Positions 1 to 11,586 of a stretch of DNA of 64,000 nucleotides are shown in pieces. The first letter of the stretch is position 1. Each line of letters starts with the position of its first letter. This DNA comes from Misgurnus anguillicaudatus (lineage: Eukaryota; Chordata; Actinopteri; Cypriniformes; Cobitidae). A model generated the notes under the pieces. It had not been told where the DNA came from, searched no databases, and worked only from the letters and a program-made list of their open reading frames with translations. The position numbers and the translations under genes were made by a program. The stretch is from contig NC_073356.2 in NCBI RefSeq assembly GCF_027580225.2, positions 6,234,501 to 6,298,500 on the forward strand, in the 5' to 3' direction.

Positions 1-215
1 TTACATTTGCAATGAGCAGACTACATTTTGTTAGAACAAGCTGCTTATTTAATTGTAATACTTAAAAACAACCAAATGTAGTACTATGTATATATGTTGA
101 ATTGAATTGAACTGAGATATTCTTACAAGTAATAGATGCATTAGCTAACATGAACAAACCATAAACAATGCAGTATTTTAACTTGTTAACATTTATGTGT
201 TTGGCAGACGGAACG

Positions 216-2784
216 ATGGTTCAGTTTTGCCCGATCTGCTTTAAATCATATGCACAGCTGAGCCAGCATCTACGTGTTTACCACAAAGTGGTCAACGTGA
301 AGGAGAGAAAGCTTCTACTGGCCCTGGAATCAGGCAGGGTGAAGTACAGAGAGGGCAAGTGCTCCGTGCCTGGATGCGACAAGGTCACCACCCGGCTGGA
401 CCGGCACATCCAGACACACTCTGAACTTTCTAAGAGGGCAAAGAAGGATGCGATCAAGAGGTGCAAGAAAGAAGTTATTTTGAAAGAGCTGTCCGAGCTG
501 AGAGCCTCCAACCCCGCGGTCCCCATGGCCTCGAGGCTCGACCTCGTTGAGTTGGAGGACGAGCCGATTCCTCTGGAGCCCGAGGAAGAGGAGGTGCAGT
601 GCCCAAAACAACTCTGCCGGCGTGCCAGGGAGGAGGTGGCTAGCCTAAACCAGCAGGTCGACACCCTGACGACAGCCTTGCGCGACGTAACTCGCCGGTA
701 CAGGTCGTTGAAGCGAAGGTTTAGGCCCTCCTCCTCTGCCCAGCTGACCAGTGTAACCAAGAAGCTGCTGTCCGCCCTGGACGAGCCCCAGGAAGGGCAA
801 GACACGCCAAGGGAAACCCCTCAGCAGACCCCTCAGGAGACCACTCTTAAATGTCCCTCCCCTGAGCCGAGCACCTCCCAGAAGGCATCGGAGCACTTGC
901 CCCAGTACCCCGAGCACGTGGCGGCCCTGAGTGAGTACCACCCTTTGCGCTCTTTGTCACTGTAACGCCCTTTCGCTGCCTTGACTGACTTGCGCCTTGT
1001 TTTGTCTCTCTCTCTCTCTTCTTTACCGCAGACGAGCTGCTGGAGGAGTACAAGAGACACCAAGAGGGGTCCGACCCGTCCGCGAAGCTCCTTAATAACG
1101 TGGCGTCAAAGATATACAGGATCAAAAATTTCATTGGCTACATGGCCGACGGGAAGACCAACCTCTCCAGCTTCCTCTTCTTAGACGACACGCAGCGTGT
1201 GAGGTCCTGGGTGAACTTCCTGAGGCGGGCCAAGATAACGGAGACCACCATCCAACACTATGTCAAAAATGCGGCGCAGTTTGTCGATTACCTAGGCCAA
1301 ACACCCCCGCAGACCAGCCGCCTTTCCAAGAAGGCCTTGGTGTCCGTACAAAGGGAAATACGCACAGCAATCAAATCCATGAGAAGGAAAGTGGTGGTCC
1401 ACCAGGTCGCCGTGAAAACGGCCAAAGAAGGGCGCCTGATCCCCAAGGCGGAGCTCCTCAAGTGCCGTTCCAAGGCGAGGGCGGCGATTCCGGAAATCTT
1501 GGGTGAGTATTAATCAGCACTCTCCGCTGAAGAAACCTTAGCCCTCGCATCTCCCGCTGCACTGCATGACACTCTGTCTTTGTTGCTCTCTCTCTCTCCA
1601 CAGCCCGCCTCAGAGAGACAATCAGCTCCAAAGACCAGTGGAGCTTTTACGGGCACATGACTGCCTACCTCGCGTCCATCTTCGGCCACCGAGGGGGCGT
1701 ATATCAGAATATGACGATAGAGGAGGTGGAGGGTGCCCGCAAAAGCTCCACAGAGGACTCCTTCCTGATTAACGTAAGAGTCTTTCTTTCCCTCTCTCTC
1801 TCTCTCGCAGTCACTTTGACCCGTCCTCACACGTTCTCTCATCTCTCTCTCCTGCAGATAGCAACGCACAAGACCAACCAGCAGTTTGGGGCGGCACAAA
1901 TGTCCTTGACGGGGGAGGAGTACGGCTGGATGGTGGATTTCCTCAGCATGAGGTCGTTGCTGACGGGCGGCGAGGAGGCGAAGTATTTCTTCTTCACCTC
2001 CAAGCCGAACTTTTGCCGTAACCTCAACGCGTATTTTCAAGAGGCCTGGAGCAGCATGGGGTTGACCGGAACTCCGACCTTTACTGACATCCGGACCTCC
2101 ATCGCCACCCACGTGAGTGTTCCACCTAGACCTCGTTTTTATTGACAGCCTGGCCCTCTTCTAAACTTTGTTTTTTTTCTATTTCTCTCTCTCTCTCTCT
2201 CTCCACGCAGGCGAAATACTCCCACACGGCAGATGACCGCCACAAAGTGGCACAGTTCATGTGCCACGACACCGTAACAGCTGACCGGTTTTACGCCCTT
2301 AACCTGGATGTCAGCCAGGCCGCAGATCACCGGCGCCTTTTTGACATGCTGCTCCAGGGACCTGAATCCTCCCCCGTCAAGAAGACCCCCACCAAGAAGA
2401 GGAAGGCGAGTAAGGGCTCCCCTGTGAAGTCGAAAGTCAAAAAGCGCAAGGCTGACACGGTAATATCTCTCTCCACAAGATCCCTGTGTGATGTTTTTGC
2501 ACACTCGAGACCAACAGCTCATCCGTTTCTTCACTTGCTTTTTCTAGGAGGGCAGCGATGAGGAGGCCCCAGAGGAGGAACCGACCGAGGACCCGCAACC
2601 AGGCACCTCAGTAAAGTCCGAGCCGAGGACCTCCTCGTCAAAGCTTTCCCGGAGGGCGGTCATACAGCTGTCTCCCTTAAACTTGAGCCCCTTTAAGGGT
2701 TCCCCAAAGTTGCATAAAGCGGCCTCGCTTATTTCAAAAGCCAAAAAAACCCTCCTTAAAACCACAAGGAGCCACCAACAGTAG
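216..2784 (+). CDS. Zinc-finger/tyrosine-recombinase-like (Crypton-like) protein, copy 1, six coding exons
   Basis: Coding exons 216-930, 1032-1502, 1604-1773, 1858-2112, 2211-2459 and 2548-2784 join in phase across GT-AG introns to give 698 residues. The ATG at 216 is chosen because exon 2 begins at 208 after an acceptor and the upstream ATG at 168 is a stop context in copy 2. Seen: two C2H2-like fingers near residues 5-25 and 50-70, an acidic/coiled-coil stretch, an SAM-like helical core-binding region in exon 2, then a YR catalytic set: R425, K457, R531, H556, Y565. Spacing R531-H556-Y565 matches Xer-type recombinases, but the first His of HxxR is Thr (T528). The tail (about 585-698) is basic and Ser/Pro rich. 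Family knowledge: Crypton-type recombinases cut and rejoin DNA through the Tyr. Whether this one is active is unknown; a domesticated DNA-binding role is possible. Confidence 0.82.
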
Positions 2785-2949
2785 TGTACACAGTTACTTT
2801 TTTATGTAAATAGTTGTTGGGTTGTAGTGTTGTTTTGTGTGAATCGTGTTTGAGTGTTCCTGTTAAAATGAATGTTCTTTTCGTGTCAAGTTCAATTGTA
2901 GTTAAATTATGTTCTAAACTGTTTTGATGCTTGTTTGTGTGTTTGTGTT

Positions 2950-2955
2950 AATAAA
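2950..2955 (+). terminator. Poly(A) signal, YR gene copy 1
   Basis: AATAAA about 165 bp after the stop codon, in the 3' UTR that is shared by all three modules. Confidence 0.7.
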
Positions 2956-3121
2956 TCAAGTTTTTGTTCCTAGCTTGGGCTTCTTCTTTAAATTTCATAT
3001 TTTCTTACATACGTGTAAATAAACGTATGTATTTTGGCATAGGCATCATAAACTCTCTTTATGGGGACAAAACAGTTTATTCCTTTATTGTAAGTTGATT
3101 TTTGATTTTAAAATATTCCTT

Positions 3122-3655
3122 GCCGAAATGGCTCGTCACGTCCCGGGACATCAAATGGCACGTTAAACCTTACCGAAATGGCTCGTCACGTCCCGGGACA
3201 TTACATTGCACGTTAAACCTAACCGAAATGGCTCGTCACGTCCCGGGACATCGAATGCCATGTTACACCTTGCCGAAATGGCTCGTCACGTCCCGGGACA
3301 TCGAACGGCACGTTACACCTTGCAGAAATGGCTCGTCACGTCTCGGGACATTAAATGGCATGTTAAACCTTGCAGAAATGGCTCGTCACGTCCCGGGACA
3401 TTAAATGGCATGTTAAACCTTGCAGAAATGGCTCGTCACGTCCCGAGACATCGAATGGCATGTTACACAGTGCCGAAATGGCTCGTCACGTCCCGGGACA
3501 TCGAAAGGCATGTTACACCTTGCCGAAATGTCTCGTCACGTCCCGGGACATCGAATGGCATGTTACACAGTGCCGAAATGGCTCGTCACGTCCCGGGACA
3601 TTAAATTGCATGTTACACTTTGCCGACATGGCGCATCACGTACCGGAAAATTTTG
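3122..3655. repeat. 50-bp minisatellite array 1
   Basis: About 10.5 copies of a 50-bp unit. Each carries the core ccgaaatggctcgtcacg, then a 10-bp palindrome GTCCCGGGAC, then a variable part ending in a gttacacctt-like stretch. The last copy or two are diverged. Because 50 is not a multiple of 3, the open frames across it rotate and are not genes. It lies between YR copy 1 and the inferred first exon of YR copy 2. Confidence 0.95.
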
Positions 3656-3789
3656 CGGCAGTGAATGTTTTAGCCAACATGGTGCGTTACGTACTGAAAG
3701 TTTTACATTGCCGGCATGGCGCGTTACGTCAAGGAGCATGTTATAACATTAAACACACTGCTTAAATGTGAGGAAACTGGTCAGGTTGC

Positions 3790-3864
3790 AAGTTATTAAA
3801 GCCTGGACTGCCATCATTTCGTGCTTCAGTGTCATTTTTCTGGAGTTTTGTTGATCACAAGGAA
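3790..3864 (+). promoter_or_regulatory. Inferred 5' UTR exon / promoter-proximal region of YR copy 2
   Basis: A good donor (gaa|gtaagt at 3865) follows an ATG-free stretch and pairs with the acceptor ending at 4104, in front of the first coding exon. The upstream boundary is a guess; no TATA box is evident. The window starts too late to see the equivalent exon of copy 1. Confidence 0.4.
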
Positions 3865-4112
3865 GTAAGTCAAAATTGATACAGTTTTACATTTGGAATG
3901 AGCACTTAAATTTCAGACTACATTTTGTTAGAACAAGCTGCTTATTTAATTGTAATACTTAAAAACAACCAAATGTAGTACTATGTATATATGTTGAATT
4001 GAATTGAACTGAGATATTCTTACAGGTAATAGATGCATTAGCTAACATGAACAAACCATAAACAATGTAGTATTTTAACTAGTTAACATTTATGTGTTTG
4101 GCAGACGGAACG

Positions 4113-6681
4113 ATGGTTCAGTTTTGCCCGATCTGCTTTAAATCATATGCACAGCTGAGCCAGCATCTACGTGTTTACCACAAAGTGGTCAACGTGAAGG
4201 AGAGAAAACTTCTACTGGCCCTGGAATCAGGCAGGGTGAAGTACAGGGCGGGCAAGTGCTCCGTGCCTGGATGCGACAAGGTCACCACCCGGCTGGACCG
4301 GCACATCCAGACACACTCTGAACTTTCTAAGAGGGCAAAGAAGGATGCGATCAAGAGGTGCAAGAAAGAAGTTATTTTGAAAGAGCTGTCCGAGCTGAGA
4401 GCCTCCAACCCCGCGGTCCCCATGGCCTCGAGGCTCGACCTCGTTGAGTTGGAGGACGAGCCGATTCCTCTGGAGCCCGAGGAAGAGGAGGTGCAGTGCC
4501 CAAAACAACTCTGCCGGCGTGCCAGGGAGGAGGTGGCTAGCCTAAACCAGCAGGTCGACACCCTGACGACAGCCTTGCGCGACGTAACTCGCCGGTACAG
4601 GTCGTTGAAGCGAAGGTTTAGGCCCTCCTCCTCTGCCCAGCTGACCAGTGTAACCAAGAAGCTGCTGTCCGCCCTGGACGAGCCCCAGGAAGGGCAAGAC
4701 ACGCCAAGGGAAACCCCTCAGCAGACCCCTCAGGAGACCACTCTTAAATGTCCCTCCCCTGAGCCGAGCACCTCCCAGAAGGCATCGGAGCACTTGCCCC
4801 AGTACCCCGAGCACGTGGCGGCCCTGAGTGAGTACCACCCTTTGCGCTCTTTGTCACTGTAACGCCCTTTCGCTGCCTTGACTGACTTGCGCCTTGTTTT
4901 GTCTCTCTCTCTCTCTTCTTTACCGCAGACGAGCTGCTGGAGGAGTACAAGAGACACCAAGAGGGGTCCGACCCGTCCGCGAAGCTCCTTAATAACGTGG
5001 CGTCAAAGATATACAGGATCAAAAATTTCATTGGCTACATGGCCGACGGGAAGACCAACCTCTCCAGCTTCCTCTTCTTAGACGACACGCAGCGTGTGAG
5101 GTCCTGGGTGAACTTCCTGAGGCGGGCCAAGATAACGGAGACCACCATCCAACACTATGTCAAAAATGCGGCGCAGTTTGTCGATTACCTAGGCCAAACA
5201 CCCCCGCAGACCAGCCGCCTTTCCAAGAAGGCCTTGGTGTCCGTACAAAGGGAAATACGCACAGCAATCAAATCCATGAGAAGGAAAGTGGTGGTCCACC
5301 AGGTCGCCGTGAAAACGGCCAAAGAAGGGCGCCTGATCCCCAAGGCGGAGCTCCTCAAGTGCCGTTCCAAGGCGAGGGCGGCGATTCCGGAAATCTTGGG
5401 TGAGTATTAATCAGCACTCTCCGCTGAAGAAACCTTAGCCCTCGCATCTCCCGCTGCACTGCATGACACTCTGTCTTTGTTGCTCTCTCTCTCTCCACAG
5501 CCCGCCTCAGAGAGACAATCAGCTCCAAAGACCAGTGGAGCTTTTACGGGCACATGACTGCCTACCTCGCGTCCATCTTCGGCCACCGAGGGGGCGTATA
5601 TCAGAATATGACGATAGAGGAGGTGGAGGGTGCCCGCAAAAGCTCCACAGAGGACTCCTTCCTGATTAACGTAAGAGTCTTTCTTTCCCTCTCTCTCTCT
5701 CTCGCAGTCACTTTGACCCGTCCTCACACGTTCTCTCATCTCTCTCTCCTGCAGATAGCAACGCACAAGACCAACCAGCAGTTTGGGGCGGCACAAATGT
5801 CCTTGACGGGGGAGGAGTACGGCTGGATGGTGGATTTCCTCAGCATGAGGTCGTTGCTGACGGGCGGCGAGGAGGCGAAGTATTTCTTCTTCACCTCCAA
5901 GCCGAACTTTTGCCGTAACCTCAATGCGTATTTTCAAGAGGCCTGGAGCAGCATGGGGTTGACCGGAACTCCGACCTTTACTGACATCCGGACCTCCATC
6001 GCCACCCACGTGAGTGTTCCACCTAGACCTCGTTTTTATTGACAGCCTGGCCCTCTTCTAAACTTTGTTTTTTTTCTATTTCTCTCTCTCTCTCTCTCTC
6101 CACGCAGGCGAAATACTCCCACACGGCAGATGACCGCCACAAAGTGGCACAGTTCATGTGCCACGACACCGTAACAGCTGACCGGTTTTACGCCCTTAAC
6201 CTGGATGTCAGCCAGGCCGCAGATCACCGGCGCCTTTTTGACATGCTGCTCCAGGGACCTGAATCCTCCCCCGTCAAGAAGACCCCCACCAAGAAGAGGA
6301 AGGCGAGTAAGGGCTCCCCTGTGAAGTCGAAAGTCAAAAAGCGCAAGGCTGACACGGTAATATCTCTCTCCACAAGATCCCTTTGTGATGTTTTTGCACA
6401 CTCGAGACCAACAGCTCATCCGTTTCTTCACTTGCTTTTTCTAGGAGGGCAGCGATGAGGAGGCCCCAGAGGAGGAACCGACCGAGGACCCGCAACCAGG
6501 CACCTCAGTAAAGTCCGAGCCGAGGACCTCCTCGTCAAAGCTTTCCCGGAGGGCGGTCATACAGCTGTCTCCCTTAAACTTGAGCCCCTTTAAGGGTTCC
6601 CCAAAGTTGCATAAAGCGGCCTCGCTTATTTCAAAAGCCAAAAAGACCCTCCTTAAAACCACAAGGAGCCACCAACAGTAG
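4113..6681 (+). CDS. Zinc-finger/tyrosine-recombinase-like protein, copy 2
   Basis: A tandem duplicate of the gene at 216-2784, offset by exactly 3,897 bp without indels in the gene. Coding exons are 4113-4827, 4929-5399, 5501-5670, 5755-6009, 6108-6356 and 6445-6681; the coding exon starts at 4105 after an acceptor. Differences are few (for example Glu to Ala in the second finger region near position 4248, and mostly silent changes elsewhere), so the duplication is recent or homogenised by conversion. A likely non-coding first exon ends at 3864 (donor gtaagt at 3865), just after the 50-bp minisatellite. All catalytic residues noted for copy 1 are kept, including the Thr in place of the first His. 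Protein function is inferred from the family only. Confidence 0.82.
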
Positions 6682-6846
6682 TGTACACAGTTACTTTTTT
6701 ATGTAAATAGTTGTTGGGTTGTAGTGTTGTTTTGTGTGAATCGTGTTTGAGTGTTCCTGTTAAAATGAATGTTCTTTTCGTGTCAAGTTCAATTGTAGTT
6801 AAATTATGTTCTAAACTGTTTTGATGCTTGTTTGTGTGTTTGTGTT

Positions 6847-6852
6847 AATAAA
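6847..6852 (+). terminator. Poly(A) signal, YR gene copy 2
   Basis: AATAAA in the same place of the duplicated 3' UTR (offset 3,897 bp from copy 1). Confidence 0.7.
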
Positions 6853-7017
6853 TCAAGTTTTTGTTCTTAGCTTGGGCTTCTTCTTTAAATTTCATATTTT
6901 CTTACATACGTGTAAATAAACGTATGTATTTTGGCATAGGCATCATAAACTCTCTTTATGGGGACAAAACAGTTTATTCCTTTATTGTAAGTTGATTTCT
7001 GATTTTTAAAATATTCC

Positions 7018-7680
7018 TTGCCGAAATGGCTCGTCACGTCCCGGGACATCAAATGGCACGTTAAACCTTACCGAAATGGCTCGTCACGTCCCGGGACATT
7101 ACATTGCACGTTAAACCTTACCGAAATGGCTCGTCACGTCCCGGGACATCGAATGCCATGTTACACCTTGCCGAAATGGCTCGTCACGTCCCGGGACATC
7201 GAACGGCACGTTACACCGTGCCGAAATGGCTCTTCACGTCCCGGGACATCGAATGGCATGTTAAACCTTGCAGAAATGGCTCGTCACGTCCCGGGACATC
7301 AAATGGCACGTTAAACCTTACCGAAATGGCTCGTCACGTCCCGGGACATTACATTGCACGTTAAATCTTACCGAAATGGCTCGTCACGTCCCAGGACATC
7401 GAATGCCATGTTACACCTTGCCGAAATGGCTCGTCACGTCCCGGGACATCGAACGGCACGATACACCGTGCCGAAATGGCTCGTCACGTCCCGGGACATC
7501 GAATGGCATGTTAAACCTTACCGAAATGGCTCGTCACGTCCCAGGACATCGAATGCCATGTTACACCTTGCCGAAATGGCTCGTCACGTCCCGAGACATC
7601 GAATGGCATGTTACACCTTGCCGAAATGTCTCGTCACGTCCCGAAACATTTGCCGAAATGGCTTGTCACGTCCCTGAACG
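7018..7680. repeat. 50-bp minisatellite array 2
   Basis: About 13 copies of the same 50-bp unit as array 1, with the same core and GTCCCGGGAC palindrome. The last unit is shortened (7,645-7,680). It ends about 90 bp upstream of the ATG of the SET gene. Confidence 0.95.
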
Positions 7681-7768
7681 TTTAACAGTTGAAAAGGCTG
7701 CCCTTCTAATATTCCTATCAGTTTAGACCAGGGTGAGATCAGGATAAAATTCTCCACCGGGGAAAAGA

Positions 7769-10548
7769 ATGGCTCCCAAGCGGTACGTTAAGATCATTTG
7801 ATATACCTGACATAATAAACTGTAAATGTTTGATTTTATCCTATGAATGTAATATAACTTTGTATATTTCAAAACACATCAGCATGCATATTCATGATGA
7901 TAAAGTCACAAAATATCAAGAGTGTGCCCTGTTGGTTGTTTCCAAGTTTTTCACAGGCCAACTCTCTGGAATCTTTTGCTTTTTCTCACAGTGACAAGGA
8001 TCGTCGCATCATTTACTGTCTACAGTGTTTCAGGCCACAGGAGATGCTGCCTAACCACCTGTTAAGGGTCTGCATGAAGGGTAAGACTAATGAGGAGAGG
8101 AGTGCAGAAATGGACAGAGCCAAAAAGTCCATGAAGGCCTGGACCCTCCGAGGTAGAACCTGGGACTACAACACCATGGTCAAGCGGTACCCCGATGAGG
8201 CTTCCAGGCAGGCTCTTCTGGAAGACCTTCGTGAAAGGCATTTTTTAATTCTCAACGACCCCATGGAAGCACAGTCTGAATCCATTCACAGACCACCAGG
8301 TGCTGCAGTGGAAACACACAACAAAAAGTGAGTTGTTTTTCACTAGTATTACTTTTCATTTAATGCAGAGTCATTAAATTCAAATCTTAAAACGCAGGCA
8401 CGCCCACAGAAATATCCCTACCTTGCCTCCTTATTTGTTTTTGTTTCATCTAATCGTTCTAGGTCTGCTCAGCCGAATCTCCAAGACTGCCAGAGAGTCC
8501 TCCGTGTATCACAGACAGACATGCTGGACATCCACAGGAGGCTCTTGGATCAGCAGCATGTGGAAGAAGACCAGAGGACACTATTCCGGTACTTCTGTGA
8601 AGCCATCCTAGTCCTGAGATACTTCCAGCGACCAGAAGCAGTGATTGCATTGACATTAAGTACTTTTACTTTACAGTCTTACCTCAGTGTCTATAAAGTC
8701 AGTCAATCACTGTGTTCCTCATTTGTTTTGCAGGCTTCAGACTGGCTCAACAAGATAAATGTTGATGGACAAATCCACGTGGGGGTCAGTGAACTGAAAG
8801 AATCAACATCCACAAAGCAGAGAGCAACATTTTCCCTCACAGAGGAGGACTCTGTTGTAATTTCTCTAACAGTCTGATTATGATTGAAATACCCCAACAG
8901 CAAGCTATTCCTTGCATGTGTAGGAACCAGGGACATTGTTGTCTTAACATGTATGAATTACTGTAGCATCAGAATCAATCATTTCTCAAGTATCAACTTC
9001 CTATTCGATCTCCGCAGATGCTGGACACATACTTCCAGCAGATTCGTCCAGGATGTCTGCAGGACGGCGTGGATGACCAGGGCAGATTTTTCCTGTCCAA
9101 ACAAGGAAAACCAGTTCGCAACGTCACGAGCGACCTCAGGCGTCTGCATGAACAGTAAGTTTTAGCAGAATCATGTATAATATTAAACGATTAAGTTGAT
9201 AGTTTGACTTACGTAGTACATAAAGTTCAAATAATATTATTTTCTGTAATAAAATACACTGGAAGAATTGAAGATTAATCTGTTTTGTTCTTCGTTGCAG
9301 GTACAACTTACCAAGCTTTTCGAGTCAACAAGCCATAAGTGCCCAAAGCACTATGCCATGGTATGTGTCATCATCCAAAACACACAACATTCATATATTT
9401 TCTGTTTGTCAGCTGCCTCCAAGGCCTAACTTTTTGAACAGAAAATCTTTCCAATTTTCAGCTCTTATTCTGATGAGCCTGCCGATGAGAGGAGACGTCA
9501 GAAAAAGAGGAGAGGCAGAGGCGAAGCTGACCAGGATGACAGGGACTTTGGAGCATTTCTCCTGCGCTTTCCGGTGACGTTGAGTAGTTCCCCACCCAGC
9601 AAACAACAGCGGATCGCTGCAGGGTTTCCATCTGACAGGGTATTTTATGACAGGTGGAGGGCTCTGCAGTTTGCCAAGCGTGAGGAGCACCTCTTGTGTA
9701 AGTTGATTTGCTTTACTATAAAAATGAATACACGTCTTTGTGGTCCAGAAAACATCCTAGGGGATTAGGCCAAAACTATTTCTAACAACAAAGTAACATA
9801 ATTCCAACTTTGGACAATAATATTAATTTAACACTTGTCTTTGACAGCCCAGTGTTCAAGACGGCCCCCGTCTGTCAACAAGGTGTCACGGCAAATTGAA
9901 AGAGAGGGTTGGACCAGCAACTGTCCTCGACCTGAGGACATAGTGGCAAAATGGAGACCCGCCAGTAAGGTGCAGGTGGAGATGGATCCGTGGATCCTCA
10001 CTTCGATCCAAAACCAAAAGTGGACAGGCTTGGCATTCAAGGACTTTGGCACGAAAGGACAAGGTATGTTAATGTGTCTTGTGGGCAGAAATGTGTATTC
10101 CTGGAGTGAAAACTAATTCCACCTTTTTTTGACCACAGGAGTTGTTGTTACCAAAGCCTTTGCCAAAGGTTCCATCATTTGTGATTACCATGGCAAGGTA
10201 ATCACAGGAGCAGAGGGCCGGAAGATGATTGAGTCCATCCAGGGCGACATGGGCTACCTTTTCTTTTTTCGGGATGGTGAACAGGATCTCTGTGTGGACG
10301 CTGAGACTTTCCCTTGCGAGTGTCACCCAACAGAAAACACCATGGGCCGAAGGATCAATCATTCCTCCAAGAGAGCAAACCTGATGCCAGTCCACTGCAG
10401 GATCAACTTCCCTGAAGGAAGGAAGTATGTCATCCTATTCAAGGCTATTAGAGACATTCGTATATGTGAGGAGCTGCTGTTTGATTACGGCGTCAAGCGC
10501 AGCTCTTTTCGAGGAGAAGGTCTGAACCTCGACTGGCTAGATGAGTGA
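7769..10548 (+). CDS. KMT5A-like SET-domain protein with zinc-finger and partial tyrosine-recombinase domain, nine exons
   Basis: Exons 7769-7782, 7992-8327, 8463-8659, 8741-8856, 9018-9154, 9301-9360, 9462-9697, 9848-10063 and 10139-10548 join in phase at every junction to give 573 residues. Seen: a CCHC-type finger (C14, C17, H27, C32); a YR-like front half in exons 3-5 with the box I Arg in YFQRPEA and a Lys in ELKES, but no HxxR/H/Tyr part; a basic linker in exon 7; and a C-terminal SET domain with GRRINHS and ELLFDYG. Known: KMT5A/SET8 monomethylates histone H4 Lys20 using S-adenosylmethionine; fish genomes hold many relatives with this domain order, as I recall. Inferred: a chromatin-acting methyltransferase whose recombinase part is catalytically dead. 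Exon 1 encodes only four residues and a split codon, so the start is less certain. Exon 4 uses the second AG (8740) to keep phase. Confidence 0.8.
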
Positions 10549-10639
10549 ACACATAATTTAATCTGCTACATCACATCAAGGCCAAGACTGTAAAGGAGCC
10601 ATGCTGACCACAAACACCACTAGCCATATTGACCAAGTT

Positions 10640-11100
10640 CATTTCTTATGTAAATAGTTGTTGTGTTGTAGTGTTGATTTGTGTGAATCGTGTTTGAGTG
10701 TTCCTGTTAAAATTAACGTTCTTTTCGTGTCAAGTTCAATTGTAGTTAAATTATAGGCAAGGCAAGGCAAGGCAAGGCAAGTTTATTTGTATAGCACATT
10801 TCATACACAGAAGTCATTCAAAGTGCTTTACATAGAAATGAGAAAACAAAAAATCATACATGAATTTTAAATATCAATTAAAAAAGAAAATAAATGTGAT
10901 TTTAATAAAAACTGTTTAAATGTATGAAAAAGAATAAAACAGAAATACAAGTATAAAACTGTTAAAAATAAAAATAAGAATAAAAACAAGAGAAATAAAA
11001 ACAATTAAAATTTATATATTCTAAACTGTTATGATGCTTGTGTGTGTGTGTGTGTGTGTGTTTGTGTGAATAAACCAAGTTTTTGTTCCAAGTTTGGGCT
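10640..11100 (+). other. Shared module 3' UTR, split by an interspersed repeat
   Basis: From about 10,640 the sequence matches the 3' UTR of both YR genes (for example gtaaatagttgttg and the later aataaa-caagtttttgtt part, here aataaacc). The match is interrupted at about 10,754-11,020 by an inserted repeat, then resumes with an expanded GT tract at 11,039-11,060. The SET gene is otherwise unrelated in its last exon, so only this tail is shared. Confidence 0.8.
10754..11020. mobile_element. Interspersed repeat insertion with (GGCAA)n start
   Basis: Begins with four to five aggca/ggcaa repeats, followed by a stretch of the type gtttatttgtatagcacat, common in fish genomes, and ends in an A-rich tail. 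It is absent from the homologous UTRs at 2,900 and 6,800. An imperfect AT-rich target duplication (about aaattata) flanks it. The family is not assigned. Confidence 0.65.
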
Positions 11101-11239
11101 TGTTCTTTAAATTTCATCTTTTCTTACGTACCTGTAAATAAACGTATGTTTTCTGGCATAGGCATCATAAACTCAATTTATGGGGACAAAACAGGTAATT
11201 GCTTTATTGTAGGTTGATTTTTTATTTAAAAATATTTCT

Positions 11240-11455
11240 TGCCGAAATGGCTCGTCACGTCACATTAAATGGCATGTTAAACCTTACCGAAATGGCTCGT
11301 CACGTCCCGGGACATTACATGGCATGTTACACCGTGTCGAAATGTCTCGTCACGTCCCGGGACATCGAATGGCATGTTACACCGTGCCGAAATGGCTCGT
11401 CACGTCCCGGAACATTTGCCGAAATGGCTCGTCACGTCCCTGAACGTTTAACAGT
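11240..11455. repeat. 50-bp minisatellite array 3
   Basis: About four copies of the 50-bp unit of arrays 1 and 2, with the same GTCCCGGGAC palindrome, placed after the shared 3' UTR of the SET gene. Confidence 0.9.
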
Positions 11456-11586
11456 TGAGAAGGCTGCCCTTCTACTATTCCTATTGGCGGGTAAGTTAAG
11501 ATGACTTCATATACCCGACATAATGAACTGTAAATATTTGATTTTATCCTATGAATGTAATGTGACTTTTGTTTGTATTTTGTTTA

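Noticed and set aside
278..805. Minus-strand ORFs of 93-175 residues over YR exon 1 (and 4,175-4,702)
   Set aside because: They are antisense shadows of the GC-rich coding exon and have no motif of their own.
3102..3765. Overlapping ORFs of 100-132 residues with repeated KWLVTSRDI-like peptides (also 7,018-7,726)
   Set aside because: They arise from a 50-bp repeat whose length is not a multiple of 3; the three frames give rotated copies of the same peptide, and there is no splice or start context.
3122..7680. CRISPR-like array
   Set aside because: The 50-bp units are contiguous with no unique spacers, and the genome is vertebrate.
8521..8877. Unspliced reading through 8,660-8,740 of the SET gene as one 118-residue ORF
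   Set aside because: It ends in a stop and loses the next exons. Splicing 8,659 to 8,741 restores phase and the YR-like peptide continuity.
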